From Litchfieldia stipae (GTDB lineage: Bacteria; Bacillota; Bacilli; Bacillales; Bacillaceae_L), in NCBI RefSeq assembly GCF_014837155.1, contig NZ_JACYHA010000003.1, positions 248,001 through 312,000 of the forward strand: DNA of 64,000 bases, in the 5' to 3' direction. Positions 37,207 to 47,697 of this stretch are shown here, one piece after another (positions within the stretch are counted from its first letter, which is position 1; every line of letters starts with the position of its first letter). The notes under the pieces are model-generated. The model did no database searches and had not been told where the DNA came from. It saw nothing but the letters and a program-made list of their open reading frames with translations. Position numbers and translations under genes: made by a program.

Positions 37207-37471
37207 ATCCTTTTATTTTCAAGGACGACGTCTCTTTAGCCTTTTTTAATAGGAAATAAGTCGAATAACCACTTGCCTCCTCAAATTCTCCACAAAGCTT
37301 TTTTTCTTCTGATTTAGATGGAACGATTTCTTTGAAACGCTTATATGCCGCAATAAGAATCTCTCTTTCAACCCCTTTTTCATAGGCTTGCTCAACACAT
37401 TGAAAAAAACGAATCACATCAACTGTCTCTGTTGTATCCCAGCTGAAATCAATTGGATATTGATAATTCAA
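37205..37471 (-). CDS. yktA: YktA, UPF0223 family protein
   Basis: An 88-residue helical protein of the UPF0223 family, function unknown. It contains [30 protein letters not shown] and ends FLLKKAKE. The start is TTG 37471, with GAGGTG 6 bases upstream. It is divergent from speA, with about 210 bases between. Confidence 0.92.
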   Translation of the reverse strand: MNYQYPIDFSWDTTETVDVIRFFQCVEQAYEKGVEREILIAAYKRFKEIVPSKSEEKKLCGEFEEASGYSTYFLLKKAKETSSLKIKG

Positions 37472-37685
37472 TTAAATCACCTCAATTTTTTTTACTGATT
37501 TATTTTAGCATCTTTCTAGAAAAAATGTTTATTCAAAGTACTTCTGTGTAAAGTTAATAGAGATATCATTTTTTTCTTTGCAAAACCATTGATAAATGCT
37601 ATAATTCCTATGTTTTATGTAAAGAAACTTATGTACAAGTCTTTAAATAAAATAATTATTAAATCCAAAGAGGTGTGATTATAAA

Positions 37686-39158
37686 TTGTTGCAATCTGAA
37701 ACACCATTATTTACTGGATTAGTTGAACATGCTAAAAAAAATCCAGTTCAATTTCATATACCTGGTCATAAAAAAGGATCTGGGATTGACCCAGAATTTA
37801 GAGAATTTATAGGCGATAATGCTCTATCAATTGATTTAATAAATATTGGCCCCTTAGATGACCTTCATCAGCCAAAAGGCATGATTAAACAAGCACAGGA
37901 ACTAGCTGCAGAGGCTTTTGGGGCAGATCATACATTTTTCTCAGTCCAAGGGACAAGCGGTGCCATAATGACAATGGTTATGACAGTTTGTGGCCCTGGA
38001 GATAAAATTATAGTACCTAGAAATGTACATAAATCAGTCATGTCAGCGATTGTATTTTCAGGTGCTACACCAATTTTTATTCATCCAGACATTGATAATG
38101 AGCTTGGTATCTCGCACGGTATTACAACTGAATCTGTCGAAAGAGCACTAGAACAACATCCTGATGCAAAAGGAGTATTAGTCATTAATCCTACCTATTT
38201 TGGGATTTCAGCAAATTTAAGAAAGATAGTGGAAATTGCTCACTCGTATGAAGTTCCCGTTTTAGTTGATGAGGCACATGGAGTCCATATTCATTTCCAC
38301 AAAGATTTACCACTATCTGCCATGCAGGCTGGTGCAGATATGGCAGCAACCAGTGTACATAAATTAGGCGGCTCGATGACACAAAGTTCTATTCTGAATG
38401 TCAGAGAAGGTCTTGTCTCTTCACATCGTGTCCAATCGATTTTGAGTATGCTAACTACTACATCAACGTCCTATCTCCTTCTTGCATCATTAGATGTTGC
38501 TAGAAGAAGACTCGCAACAGAGGGCTATGAATTGATTGAGAAAACAATTCAGTTAGCCAATTATACTAGAAAACAGATTAATGAAATTGACCGTCTGTAC
38601 TGTGTTGGAGAAGAAATTCTAGGAACAAAGGCGACATATGACTATGATCCAACAAAATTAATTATTTCAATAAAAGGGTTAGGTTTAACCGGATATGATG
38701 TTGAGGGATGGTTACGAGAAAAATACAATATTGAAGTTGAACTATCTGATTTATACAATATCCTATGTATCATTACTCCGGGAGACACACAGGAAGATGT
38801 AAACATGCTGATTCAGGCTCTAAAGGAACTGTCAGTTGAAGCAAATGATCATGCAACTGAACGTAATCTGCCAGTGGTATTACTACCAGATATTCCAGTT
38901 CTTGCACTTACTCCAAGAGATGCATTTTATTCAGATACAGAAGTTGTTCCATTTGAAGAATCTGTAGGAAGAATCATTGCAGAATTTGTGATGGTATATC
39001 CTCCAGGTATTCCTATTTTTATTCCTGGTGAAATTATCACCCAAGAGAATTTAACATATATCCAAAAGAACATCGAAGTAGGTCTCCCTGTCCAAGGTCC
39101 TGAGGATTATGAACTTAAATCACTTAGAGTAATTAAAGAGCACCGTGCAATAAAATAA
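37686..39158 (+). CDS. speA: Arginine decarboxylase SpeA
   Basis: A PLP-dependent fold-I decarboxylase that forms agmatine, the first step of polyamine synthesis in Bacillus. At 490 residues it is exactly the family length. The cofactor lysine is K226 in SVHKLGGSMTQSS, with D195 and H198 in VLVDEAHGVH. TTG 37686 follows AGAGGTGTG at 8 bases. It ends at a hairpin shared with the antisense-facing SR1 RNA. Confidence 0.94.
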   Translation: MLQSETPLFTGLVEHAKKNPVQFHIPGHKKGSGIDPEFREFIGDNALSIDLINIGPLDDLHQPKGMIKQAQELAAEAFGADHTFFSVQGTSGAIMTMVMTVCGPGDKIIVPRNVHKSVMSAIVFSGATPIFIHPDIDNELGISHGITTESVERALEQHPDAKGVLVINPTYFGISANLRKIVEIAHSYEVPVLVDEAHGVHIHFHKDLPLSAMQAGADMAATSVHKLGGSMTQSSILNVREGLVSSHRVQSILSMLTTTSTSYLLLASLDVARRRLATEGYELIEKTIQLANYTRKQINEIDRLYCVGEEILGTKATYDYDPTKLIISIKGLGLTGYDVEGWLREKYNIEVELSDLYNILCIITPGDTQEDVNMLIQALKELSVEANDHATERNLPVVLLPDIPVLALTPRDAFYSDTEVVPFEESVGRIIAEFVMVYPPGIPIFIPGEIITQENLTYIQKNIEVGLPVQGPEDYELKSLRVIKEHRAIK

Positions 39159-39165
39159 TAAAAAC

Positions 39166-39190
39166 AAGCAGATGAGCCTCTCATCTGCTT
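39166..39190. terminator. Shared terminator of speA and SR1
   Basis: A perfect 11-bp stem, AAGCAGATGAG (39166-39176) / CTCATCTGCTT (39180-39190), with a 3-base loop, T-rich after it on both strands. Confidence 0.9.
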
Positions 39191-39210
39191 TAACTGTGAA
39201 ATGATCTTTT

Positions 39211-39330
39211 TTATTTTTTTTCTAATTTACTGCACTCACATTTCGTATTCTCCACATAAAGCTTTGTCACTTTTTCATCCTCAAAGTGACCGATTGCGCT
39301 ATTACATGTTTGACAGACGATTGTTCCCAT
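39211..39330 (-). CDS. SR1P, GapA-binding small peptide
   Basis: A 39-residue peptide beginning MGTIVCQTCNSAIGHFEDEK and continuing VTKLY, the SR1P signature, with C6, C9, C31 and C33 as two cysteine pairs. In B. subtilis SR1P binds the glycolytic enzyme GapA and enhances its association with RNase J1. The ATG has AAGGGG 8 bases upstream. The gene is shorter than most search cut-offs. The length equals B. subtilis SR1P as I remember it. Confidence 0.93.
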   Translation of the reverse strand: MGTIVCQTCNSAIGHFEDEKVTKLYVENTKCECSKLEKK

Positions 39331-39405
39331 CTTCAAAACCCCTTCCTTGTTTTTGTTATAAGACATCAACAATGTTCGTTACCTAGACCATAACTTAAAA
39401 CAATT

Positions 39406-39418
39406 TGAAAGCGTTTCA
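39406..39418. promoter_or_regulatory. Weak cre-like palindrome in the SR1 leader
   Basis: TGAAAGCGTTTCA is one base shorter than the ideal cre palindrome TGAAAGCGCTTTCA. It lies about 10-20 bases into the SR1 transcript, a position that could block transcription. B. subtilis SR1 has a minor CcpA input, but from a far upstream site. Confidence 0.35.
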
Positions 39419-39433
39419 TTTATCTTAATATTT

Positions 39434-39480
39434 ATAATAGTATAACACTTTTGGTTTGTCAACAATAAAAGTATGACACA
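39434..39480 (-). promoter_or_regulatory. SR1 promoter with two CcpN-type operators
   Basis: Reading the minus strand: -35 TTGACA (39457-39462), a 17-base spacer, -10 TATTAT (39434-39439). TGTGTCATACT (39470-39480) fits the CcpN consensus TRTGHYATAYW, as I recall it, at 11 of 11 positions, upstream of the -35. AGTGTTATACT (39439-39449) fits at 10 of 11, overlapping the -10. This is the two-site layout by which CcpN represses sr1 in glucose-grown B. subtilis. Confidence 0.8.
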
Positions 39481-39550
39481 TTTCGATTTTTTAAGGCTCT
39501 TTTGTTTTTTTTTTGCTGCTTCACCGCAGCCTCAGTACAAACTTCAAAAA

Positions 39551-39600
39551 AAAATGTCTGACAGCCCTAATACAAGGGAGAGTCAGACACTTTTTCATTA
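39551..39600 (-). terminator. Terminator of the DUF3055 gene
   Basis: Stem TGTCTGAC (39555-39562) / GTCAGACA (39592-39599) with further weak pairing, followed on the minus strand by nine T. Confidence 0.85.
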
Positions 39601-39604
39601 CTGA

Positions 39605-39904
39605 TTATTCATATTGAGTTTCAAATGGGCTTGTAGGGAGTGCTTCACTAAAAAATTCTGCGAGGTCAGATGCTTCTTCAAGAGTGTCAATGCGGAACAC
39701 CTTTTGTAGGTAATCAAGATTTTCAATGTCTTTTGGATCTAGTAATGTTGAACGTCCAGTCTGCATACATACAACTAGAGGTTTTCCAAAAAACATATTT
39801 GTATATACAATACCAAAATCATACCTTACATTCTTTGTTGTAAAACCAACAAAACGAACACCTGCTTTTTCCTGCTCATCATATAATTTCTCAAATAATT
39901 CCAC
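39605..39904 (-). CDS. DUF3055 family protein
   Basis: A 99-residue soluble protein resembling the DUF3055 family of Bacillaceae, function unknown. It reads ELFEKLYDEQEKAGVRFVGFTTKNVRYDFGIVYTNMFFGKPLVVCMQTGRS, with an acidic helical end. GTG 39904 is chosen because GGGAGGTG lies 5 bases before it. It is divergent from the DUF1885 gene. Confidence 0.8.
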   Translation of the reverse strand: MELFEKLYDEQEKAGVRFVGFTTKNVRYDFGIVYTNMFFGKPLVVCMQTGRSTLLDPKDIENLDYLQKVFRIDTLEEASDLAEFFSEALPTSPFETQYE

Positions 39905-40065
39905 TTTTTCACCTCCCAACAGAAACAATTCAGAATTTTATTATAACTCAAACATCTTCTTAACTCAAGCCAAACTTGTATTAACACTTTTGTTGGCACT
40001 TACATCAACAAATGCTAGAATAAAGAAGGTACAGACTTTTATGAAAAATAAGGAGTGTTTCAGGT

Positions 40066-40479
40066 TTGATAAATGCATATATAAAACTAGTAGACGGTTC
40101 TGTAACACATGAGATCACGCTTGATGAAGTTAAAAAATTATTAGATTATTATAAAGAGATTACAAGCAAAACAGGCTCACAATTAGACTGGGATTATTCA
40201 GAACATGCATTTCCTTATACCATTAGTAAAGAAGAAGAAAACTACTTTGTATTAGAATCAAAAGATTCCAGATATCGTACAATTATTATTGGTGTCGGCA
40301 AAGAAGCTGAATCCGAGAATAGTCCTTCAACATCCTACATACAAGTTTCCTTACCACAACAATCTACCCATGGAGATAAAGGGAAGGCAAATGAGTTCTG
40401 TAAATTTCTAGGAAAGAAACTTGAAGGTGAACTCCATCTTTTTAACGGAAGAATTATGTATTATTATAAGCGCAAATAA
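40066..40479 (+). CDS. DUF1885 family protein
   Basis: A 137-residue soluble protein that matches my memory of DUF1885, function unknown. The segment AYIKLVDGSVTHEITLDEVKKLLDYYKEIT is conserved, followed by a beta-rich half. The start is TTG 40066 with AGGAG 10 bases upstream. It is a single gene ending at a bidirectional hairpin. Confidence 0.8.
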   Translation: MINAYIKLVDGSVTHEITLDEVKKLLDYYKEITSKTGSQLDWDYSEHAFPYTISKEEENYFVLESKDSRYRTIIIGVGKEAESENSPSTSYIQVSLPQQSTHGDKGKANEFCKFLGKKLEGELHLFNGRIMYYYKRK

Positions 40480-40532
40480 TAAATATATCGATAAAAGCAC
40501 GTGAATATTCACAAAAATGTAGAATAAAAAAT

Positions 40533-40571
40533 AAAGCTCTCCTTTTGCACCTCATGCAATTAGAGAGCTTT
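40533..40571. terminator. Bidirectional terminator
   Basis: Stem AAAGCTCTC (40533-40541) / GAGAGCTTT (40563-40571) with A and T runs, between converging genes. Confidence 0.88.
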
Positions 40572-40585
40572 TTCCAATTTTGAAG

Positions 40586-40828
40586 TTAAAATAGAATTTG
40601 CCAAAACAATCTTTGACAAATAAAAAAGACAGACAAAGTCGTGAGTGTTGTAACTATAGCGCGTCCTCTTGATAACCCAATCTTATTTGCCGCTAAAAAG
40701 GCAAAATATCCAAAAATACATAATAAAATCAGTTTAGATTTAAACCCATCTGATTTTGATACCCATACAACAAATGAATATAAACTCCAAATTAAAAATT
40801 GAATAATGGCAACTTGGTATATTCTCAT
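40586..40828 (-). CDS. Small membrane protein of unknown function
   Basis: An 80-residue protein with about three hydrophobic segments (MRIYQVAIIQFLIWSLYSFV, LILLCIFGYFAFLAA, a C-terminal VFFICQRLFWQILF) and basic loops. I do not recognise it. ATG 40828 has AAGGAG 10 bases upstream; codons further up carry no SD. Confidence 0.65.
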   Translation of the reverse strand: MRIYQVAIIQFLIWSLYSFVVWVSKSDGFKSKLILLCIFGYFAFLAANKIGLSRGRAIVTTLTTLSVFFICQRLFWQILF

Positions 40829-41005
40829 ATTTAAATAGCTCCTTATAAAAGAACTGTTTCTATTAATATGTATGCAATAAAAAGATGGACTATTTTTCAT
40901 TTATGTAACAATTGGTTAACATTGGCTTGTTTCTTCTCGATACATGGTAAAATAATCGGTATAAATTGTCGATTATACTCTATTTGAAAGAAGTGAACAT
41001 ATTTC

Positions 41006-41371
41006 ATGAAGATGTTTTCAATGTTCATCCTCTCTATTGCATTTCTAACCTCTTGTCAGCATGATTCACGGGAGTCTGATATTTTTAATTATGATGCAGA
41101 AGATTACATATTGTTTATTTCTGATGAAGAGAACTTAGATAAAGAAGGAAATTACTACGATGCTTTACTCGAATTAAAGAAGATTTATCCTAGTGATTTG
41201 TTAGAGCTTAAAGTAGTATCAATAAAAGAATTCGAGAATGATTCTAGCTTAAATATTAGCACATTCCCTACCCTATTGGTGATAAAAAACAAAACTGTCA
41301 TAAAACAAATTAACGGTGATCCTGAAACAGATGAGATTATCATTTCAATTGAAAATGCATTAAAAAAATAA
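41006..41371 (+). CDS. Thioredoxin-fold lipoprotein without a CxxC site
   Basis: A 121-residue protein with a lipoprotein signal (MKMFSMFILSIAFLTSC, cysteine at 17). The rest has a thioredoxin-like order: YILFISDEENLD, LLELKVVSIKEF, the cis-proline strand STFPTLLVIKNKTVIKQINGD and a final helix. The position where CxxC should sit has no cysteines, so it is unlikely to be a redox enzyme. The fold is inferred from pattern; I do not know the family. Confidence 0.7.
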   Translation: MKMFSMFILSIAFLTSCQHDSRESDIFNYDAEDYILFISDEENLDKEGNYYDALLELKKIYPSDLLELKVVSIKEFENDSSLNISTFPTLLVIKNKTVIKQINGDPETDEIIISIENALKK

Positions 41372-41415
41372 AGGCCTTTCCTCAGGATATATATCTCCTA
41401 AAGAAAGCCTTTATT
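41364..41415. terminator. Bidirectional terminator between the lipoprotein gene and pdhD
   Basis: A long stem, AAAAATAAAGGC-CTTTC / GAAAGCCTTTATTTTT, with one bulge, overlapping the stop codon of the plus-strand gene and ending 10 bases before the pdhD stop. Confidence 0.88.
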
Positions 41416-41425
41416 TTTATTTATT

Positions 41426-42835
41426 TTATAAAATATGGATTGGGCTACCAATTGCTACTTCAGCAGCTTCCATTGTAATTTCACCTAATGTTGGATGTGC
41501 GTGAATTGTCATTGCTAAATCTTCAGCAGTCATTCCCGCTTCAATCGCTAAACCTAACTCTGCAATCATGTCAGAAGCACTCGGTCCAGCAATTTGAGCT
41601 CCAATCACAAGTCCATCCTCTTTACGAGTGACAAGTTTCAAGAAACCTTCAGCATTGTCTAAAGCTAATGCACGACCATTTGCAGCAAATGGGAATTTAG
41701 ATCCAACTACTTCAATTCCTTCTTCTTTTGCTTGTTTTTCAGTATAACCAACAGAAGCAAGCTCAGGATCAGAGAATACAACAGCTGGAATTCCAAGATA
41801 ATCAATTTGAGCATTATGACCAGCAATTACTTCTGCAGCAATTTTCCCTTCATATGAAGCTTTATGCGCTAATTGTGGTCCAGCAACAATATCACCAATC
41901 GCAAAGATATTAGGGATATTTGTACGGCACTGTGTATCAATATTGATGATTCCACGATCAGTCATGTCAACACCAACTTGCTCAAGGCCCATTTCGTCTG
42001 TATTCGGACGACGACCTACAGTTACAAGCACATAATCTGCTTCAACCGTTTTTTCTTCTCCTTTTGATTCATACGTAACTACTACACCATTATCGTTTTC
42101 AACTACACCTTTTGCAAGGGCATTTGTAACGATTTCAGCACCTTTTTTCTTCAAGTTACGAGCTACAAGGGATGACATTTGCTTTTCGAATGCACCAGCA
42201 AATAGTTCATCGCTTCCTTCAAGAATTGTAACTTCAGTTCCAAAGTTAGCATAAGCCGTACCAAGCTCAACTCCAATAACTCCTCCACCAATGACCACTA
42301 GCTTCTTAGGAATTTCAGGTAAGTTTAAAGCACCTGTTGAGTTGATAACACGATTTGAATACTTAAAAGTAGGAAGCTCAATTGGACGAGATCCAGTTGC
42401 GATAATCGCATTTTTAAAAGTATATGTTTGGGCTGAGTTTTCATCCATAACACGAATTGTGTTAGCATCAACGAAATAGCCTTCTCCACGAACGATTTCA
42501 ACTTTATTGCCTTTTAATAAGCCTTCAACACCAGAAGTCAGCTTATTAACAACGCTAGCTTTCCAATTTTGAACCTTAGAAAAATCAACAGTCACGTTTT
42601 CCGCAGTGATCCCCATTGTCTCAGAATGCAAGGCAGTTTCATAACGGTGTCCTGCAGCGATTAACGCTTTAGAAGGGATACATCCAACATTAAGACATAC
42701 TCCACCAAGATTTGATTTTTCAACAATTGTTACTTTTTGTCCTAGTTGCGCAGCACGAATTGCTGCTACATAACCACCAGGACCTGCCCCAAGGACAAGA
42801 GTATCTGTTTCGATAGGAAAATCTCCTACTACCAT
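41426..42835 (-). CDS. pdhD: Dihydrolipoamide dehydrogenase (E3), PdhD
   Basis: A 469-residue flavoprotein that re-oxidises dihydrolipoamide with NAD+. FAD motif [13 protein letters not shown], redox disulfide C47/C52 in [16 protein letters not shown] motif [13 protein letters not shown], and the catalytic HAHPTLGE near the C-terminus. It is last in pdhABCD, 3 bases after pdhC, and is probably also used by other 2-oxoacid dehydrogenases. Confidence 0.98.
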   Translation of the reverse strand: MVVGDFPIETDTLVLGAGPGGYVAAIRAAQLGQKVTIVEKSNLGGVCLNVGCIPSKALIAAGHRYETALHSETMGITAENVTVDFSKVQNWKASVVNKLTSGVEGLLKGNKVEIVRGEGYFVDANTIRVMDENSAQTYTFKNAIIATGSRPIELPTFKYSNRVINSTGALNLPEIPKKLVVIGGGVIGVELGTAYANFGTEVTILEGSDELFAGAFEKQMSSLVARNLKKKGAEIVTNALAKGVVENDNGVVVTYESKGEEKTVEADYVLVTVGRRPNTDEMGLEQVGVDMTDRGIINIDTQCRTNIPNIFAIGDIVAGPQLAHKASYEGKIAAEVIAGHNAQIDYLGIPAVVFSDPELASVGYTEKQAKEEGIEVVGSKFPFAANGRALALDNAEGFLKLVTRKEDGLVIGAQIAGPSASDMIAELGLAIEAGMTAEDLAMTIHAHPTLGEITMEAAEVAIGSPIHIL

Positions 42836-42838
42836 TTG

Positions 42839-44128
42839 TTACGCCTCCATTATTAATAATTGTGGATCATTTAATAAACGCTTAATATGATTTAATGCGT
42901 TTTGAGCTGTTGCACCATCAATCATACGGTGGTCAAAGCTTAGTGAGATAGCAAGAACTGGTGCTACAACAATTTCACCATTTTTCACAACTGGCTTTTC
43001 AGCAATACGACCGATACCAAGAATTGCTACTTCTGGGTGATTAATAACTGGAGTAAACCATTGTCCACCTGCAGAACCAATGTTTGAAATTGTGCATGAA
43101 GCACCTTTCATTTCAGCAGGAGCTAGTTTTCCATCACGTGCTTTTACAGCTAATTCATTAATTTCATTTGAAATTGAGAAGATAGATTTACGGTCTGCAT
43201 CTTTAACAACTGGTACAAGGAGACCTTTTTCAGTATCTGCTGCAATACCAATATTGTAATAATGCTTATGAACAATCTCATCAGTTGCATCATCAAGTGA
43301 AGTATTTAACGCTGGGAATTCTCTTAAAGCAGATGTTAATGCTTTAACTACATATGGTAAATATGTTAGCTTGATTCCTTTGCTTGCTGCTACTTCCTTG
43401 AACTTCTTACGGTTTGCTACAAGCTCAGTTACATCTACCTCATCCATTAATGTAACGTGAGGAGCAGTGTGCTTAGAGTTAACCATTGCTTTTGCAATTG
43501 CTTTACGAATTCCAGACATTTTCTCACGAGTTTCTGGATATTCACCAGCAGGAATTGGTTGTTTAGCAGGTGCTGCAGCCTTTTCTTCTTTCGCTGCTGC
43601 TGGTGCAGGTGCTGCTGTTTCTGTAGGTGCAGGTGCTGCGCCACCAGTTAAGAATGCATCGATGTCTTCTTTTGATACACGGCCGTTTTTACCACTACCA
43701 GATACAAGGCGGATTTCAACACCTTTTTCACGAGCATATTTACGAACTGAAGGCATTGCAATCACACGCTTAGATTGGTCAACCTCTGTAGCTGAAGATG
43801 CAGTTTGAGCAACTGGTTCCTCTTCTTTAACTGCTTCTTTTTCAGGCTTTGCGTCATCATCATGACCTTTGAACACTAGATCTTCATAACCAGGTGCATC
43901 AAAAGTGATTAATGTGTCTCCAACGATTGCAACTGTACCTTCTTCTACAAGAACGTCAATTACTTTCCCTTTAACTGGAGATGGGATTTCAACTACAGCT
44001 TTATCATTTTGTACTTCACAAAGTACATCATCTTCATTTACTTCGTCACCCGGTTTTACGAACCACTTGACAATTTCACCTTCGTGGATACCTTCACCGA
44101 TATCAGGCAATTTAAATTCAAATGCCAC
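42839..44128 (-). CDS. pdhC: Pyruvate dehydrogenase E2, dihydrolipoamide acetyltransferase PdhC
   Basis: The 429-residue core subunit. One lipoyl domain (about 2-77, lipoyl-lysine K43 in [11 protein letters not shown]), an acidic A/P-rich linker, the peripheral-subunit binding domain (about 123-161, [17 protein letters not shown]), a second A/P linker and the catalytic domain with DHRMIDGA near the end. It has its own strong SD (GGAGGCG) after a 108-base gap that holds a hairpin. Confidence 0.98.
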   Translation of the reverse strand: MAFEFKLPDIGEGIHEGEIVKWFVKPGDEVNEDDVLCEVQNDKAVVEIPSPVKGKVIDVLVEEGTVAIVGDTLITFDAPGYEDLVFKGHDDDAKPEKEAVKEEEPVAQTASSATEVDQSKRVIAMPSVRKYAREKGVEIRLVSGSGKNGRVSKEDIDAFLTGGAAPAPTETAAPAPAAAKEEKAAAPAKQPIPAGEYPETREKMSGIRKAIAKAMVNSKHTAPHVTLMDEVDVTELVANRKKFKEVAASKGIKLTYLPYVVKALTSALREFPALNTSLDDATDEIVHKHYYNIGIAADTEKGLLVPVVKDADRKSIFSISNEINELAVKARDGKLAPAEMKGASCTISNIGSAGGQWFTPVINHPEVAILGIGRIAEKPVVKNGEIVVAPVLAISLSFDHRMIDGATAQNALNHIKRLLNDPQLLIMEA

Positions 44129-44174
44129 GGTATTCGCCTCCTAAATTTGTTGGAATATGATTTTTTGTCTTATC

Positions 44175-44225
44175 AAAGGTAACTCTCAGGGAGTAGCCAA
44201 CACTATCATTTGAGAAGTTACCTTT
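44175..44225. other. Hairpin in the pdhB-pdhC gap
   Basis: Stem AAAGGTAACT + CTCA (44175-44188) / TGAG + AGTTACCTTT (44211-44225) with one bulged A. The T run is on the plus-strand side, so it reads as a terminator against antisense transcription. In the sense mRNA it is a stable stem with an A run before it, perhaps a processing or stability element. Confidence 0.55.
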
Positions 44226-44236
44226 TTTTATGTTAA

Positions 44237-45214
44237 TTAGAATTCCAATACTTTCTTTGCAGTTTCAATAACATCTTTGTAGTTTGGTAACCAAACTGAT
44301 TCAGCAGCAGTAAATGCAAATACTGTATCAGGAGCAGCTACACGTAATACTGGAGCTTCAAGGCTAAGAATTGCACGGTCGTTGATTTCAGCAACAACAT
44401 TTGCACCAATTCCAGCTTGCTTTTGAGCTTCTTGTACAACAATTGCTCTACCAGTTTTTTCAACTGAAGCAATAATTGTTGGGATATCTAACGGGCTGAT
44501 TGTACGTAAGTCAATGACCTCAGCAGAAACCCCTTCTTTTTCTAATTCATCTGCAGCTTTAAGACATTCATGTACCATTGCACCGTATGTAACCATAGTA
44601 ATGTCGGTACCTTCACGCTTAACATCTGCTTTACCAATCTCAATTGTATATTCCTCTTCAGGAACCTCTTGACGGAATGAACGGTATAGCTTCATATGCT
44701 CAAGGAATACAACTGGATCATTATCACGAATGGCAGAAATTAATAATCCTTTTGCATCATAAGGAGTTGATGGAATAATTACTTTTAGACCTGGCTGTTG
44801 AGCAACAAGACCTTCTAAGCTATCAGCATGTAGCTCAGGAGTATGAACCCCACCACCAAATGGTGAACGGATTGTTACAGGTGAATTATAACGCCCACCT
44901 GAACGATAACGCATACGAGCCATTTGCCCACTTACTGCATCCATAACTTCATATACAAATCCGAAGAATTGAATTTCCATAACAGGACGGAAGCCTTGTA
45001 AACCAAGACCAATCGCTAGACCACCAATACCAGATTCAGCTAAAGGTGTATCAAATACACGCTCTTCACCAAATTCTGCTTGTAGTCCTTCTGTCGCACG
45101 GAACACACCACCATTAAGACCAACGTCTTCTCCAAAAACTAAGACATTCTCGTCTTTTTTCATTTCAGTGCGTAACGCATCAGTGATTGCTTGAATCATT
45201 GTCATTTGCGCCAT
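44237..45214 (-). CDS. pdhB: Pyruvate dehydrogenase E1 beta subunit PdhB
   Basis: A 325-residue transketolase-like subunit. Seen: [20 protein letters not shown], the [24 protein letters not shown] region and [16 protein letters not shown]. With PdhA it forms the E1 tetramer that decarboxylates pyruvate. It lies 3 bases after pdhA. Confidence 0.98.
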   Translation of the reverse strand: MAQMTMIQAITDALRTEMKKDENVLVFGEDVGLNGGVFRATEGLQAEFGEERVFDTPLAESGIGGLAIGLGLQGFRPVMEIQFFGFVYEVMDAVSGQMARMRYRSGGRYNSPVTIRSPFGGGVHTPELHADSLEGLVAQQPGLKVIIPSTPYDAKGLLISAIRDNDPVVFLEHMKLYRSFRQEVPEEEYTIEIGKADVKREGTDITMVTYGAMVHECLKAADELEKEGVSAEVIDLRTISPLDIPTIIASVEKTGRAIVVQEAQKQAGIGANVVAEINDRAILSLEAPVLRVAAPDTVFAFTAAESVWLPNYKDVIETAKKVLEF

Positions 45215-45217
45215 GGC

Positions 45218-46351
<1,134 letters not shown>

Positions 46352-46545
46352 CTATTAGGCGTTTCTTTAACCTTGAAAATATCATTAAACATCAGCATTA
46401 GGTTACCCAAAATTATCATTTAAAAGACATTTTTCGACTGTCTTATCTAAAAACAAGTAATAATTATATGTACGGAAAATGTCATTTTAAACAACTGTAT
46501 TAATAATATTATTAAATGAATTAATACACCAAATATTACTTTCTA

Positions 46546-46575
46546 AGTTTACAACAAGATATTTTGTTGCGTCAA
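46546..46575 (-). promoter_or_regulatory. Putative pdh operon promoter with palindromic spacer
   Basis: Minus strand: -35 TTGACG (46570-46575), an 18-base spacer CAACAAAATATCTTGTTG (46552-46569), -10 TAAACT (46546-46551). The spacer is an inverted repeat, CAACAA-6-TTGTTG, that fills it exactly. The leader to pdhA would be about 210 nt. The rest of 46331-46734 is AT-rich; I see no gene in it. Confidence 0.5.
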
Positions 46576-46734
46576 TCTCTTTGCTTAATGATTTTTTATA
46601 AGTTTTTTCTTCAGTTGATTTTTTCTTATTGAATTTAGATTTCTCAATACTGTATTAACACAATAACTTAACCTGTATTATAATAGGTTTTACTTTACAC
46701 CACCCAAACATTTCCTTTTCTGCAAAAACGACAA

Positions 46735-46765
46735 AAAAAGCGAACATACTTTGTATGCTCACTTT
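46735..46765 (-). terminator. Terminator of ykyA
   Basis: An imperfect stem around AAAAAGCGAACATA / TGTATGCTCACTTTTT with G-U pairs, followed by T on the minus strand, ten bases past the ykyA stop. Confidence 0.75.
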
Positions 46766-46775
46766 TTCATCTTTA

Positions 46776-47450
46776 TTATTCATTTGCTCCTTCATAAACA
46801 ACTTCAAGACCTGCATTTTTATAAAAAGTAATTTTTGCCTGATTATAATTTTCTGTATACTCATTAAATTGCTCATTTGCAGCGATTACTTTATCATAAC
46901 TTTCATTAATCTTATCAATCTGCCCTTGAAGAACTTCTATATCTAAGCCTTCGTCTTGGAATAATTCATATAATTCTTTGTCTAAATTGATAGCATCGTT
47001 GTAACTTGAGTACAGCTCATCATAGGATGAATAACGATTATTCATTAAATCAACCAAATTCAAAGCTTCCTGTTTAAGTTCTTCATTCTCAAGCTTTTCA
47101 ATGTTTACCATGACAGTTTCAAATTTCGCTTTGGATTCTTGAATGCTTTCGAATTCACTATTAATCCGCTCTTTTCTCTCATCAACTACTGATAGAGCTT
47201 CGTTCGATAATTCAACGATTTGATCGAAATCCTTCATACTTAACGAAATAATCTCATCGTATAAGTCTTTTTCCTTCTGTTCAAGTTCTACTAACGGATT
47301 TTGCTGTTCTTTAAATGTATCTTCTAGCTTAACAACATCTTCAAGTACATTATAAATTTCTTCCTCCGCAGTCGGTCCTTTGTTGCAGCCAACTATTGTA
47401 ATGAAAAACAAACCTAATAATGTCAGCTTTATCATCATATGTTTTTTCAC
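46776..47450 (-). CDS. ykyA: YkyA, putative cell-wall binding lipoprotein
   Basis: A 224-residue lipoprotein (lipobox TIVGC, cysteine at about 22) followed almost entirely by long charged heptad helices, consistent with the coiled-coil YkyA family of putative cell-wall binding lipoproteins. It lies just upstream of the pdh operon, as in B. subtilis, but the terminator suggests separate transcription. Confidence 0.9.
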   Translation of the reverse strand: MKKHMMIKLTLLGLFFITIVGCNKGPTAEEEIYNVLEDVVKLEDTFKEQQNPLVELEQKEKDLYDEIISLSMKDFDQIVELSNEALSVVDERKERINSEFESIQESKAKFETVMVNIEKLENEELKQEALNLVDLMNNRYSSYDELYSSYNDAINLDKELYELFQDEGLDIEVLQGQIDKINESYDKVIAANEQFNEYTENYNQAKITFYKNAGLEVVYEGANE

Positions 47451-47697
47451 TTCGTTCTGCCCCCTAACCTATATACATTATAATACTATAAGTTGTTTAA
47501 CCCTTTTTAACAAGCTTATTAAATTCAGAAATATCCATTTTCATTTTATATCATTATTCTTATTATTATGTGCTTGTCCCTTTAATAGAACGCATATGAT
47601 TAAAATTTACTAGGAAATGCAATATTTTATTTTATTTTTTTTAGCCTTATGACTATAATCAAACTAGTCATAGCGATTTTCATAAGGAGTGAGAGAT

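Larger units (their letters stand above)
39155..39427 (-). ncRNA. SR1 dual-function small RNA
   Basis: A minus-strand transcript predicted from a good sigma-A promoter (-10 at 39434-39439) to a terminator (39166-39190 plus T-rich minus-strand tail). It lies beside speA and upstream of the pdh region; in B. subtilis SR1 lies between speA and pdhD. It encodes the 39-residue SR1P. In B. subtilis SR1 also base-pairs with ahrC mRNA to block its translation. Here that pairing cannot be tested because ahrC is outside the window. The length of about 270 nt is longer than the 205 nt known from B. subtilis. Confidence 0.85.

Noticed and set aside
39201..39386. A 61-codon plus-strand frame over SR1
   Set aside because: It covers the SR1P gene on the wrong strand and has no SD; SR1P is supported by sequence and promoter.
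39515..39537. GCTGC/GCAGC hairpin after a long T run
   Set aside because: The T run precedes the stem on the plus strand and an A run follows on the minus strand, so it cannot be an ordinary terminator for either neighbour.
39726..40112. A 128-codon plus-strand frame antisense to the DUF3055 gene
   Set aside because: It overlaps the start of DUF1885 in another frame, lacks an SD and has low-complexity content.
43467..43808. Frames antisense to pdhC, including Ala- and Cys-rich ones
   Set aside because: They arise from the repetitive Ala/Pro linker codons of pdhC. No independent start signals.
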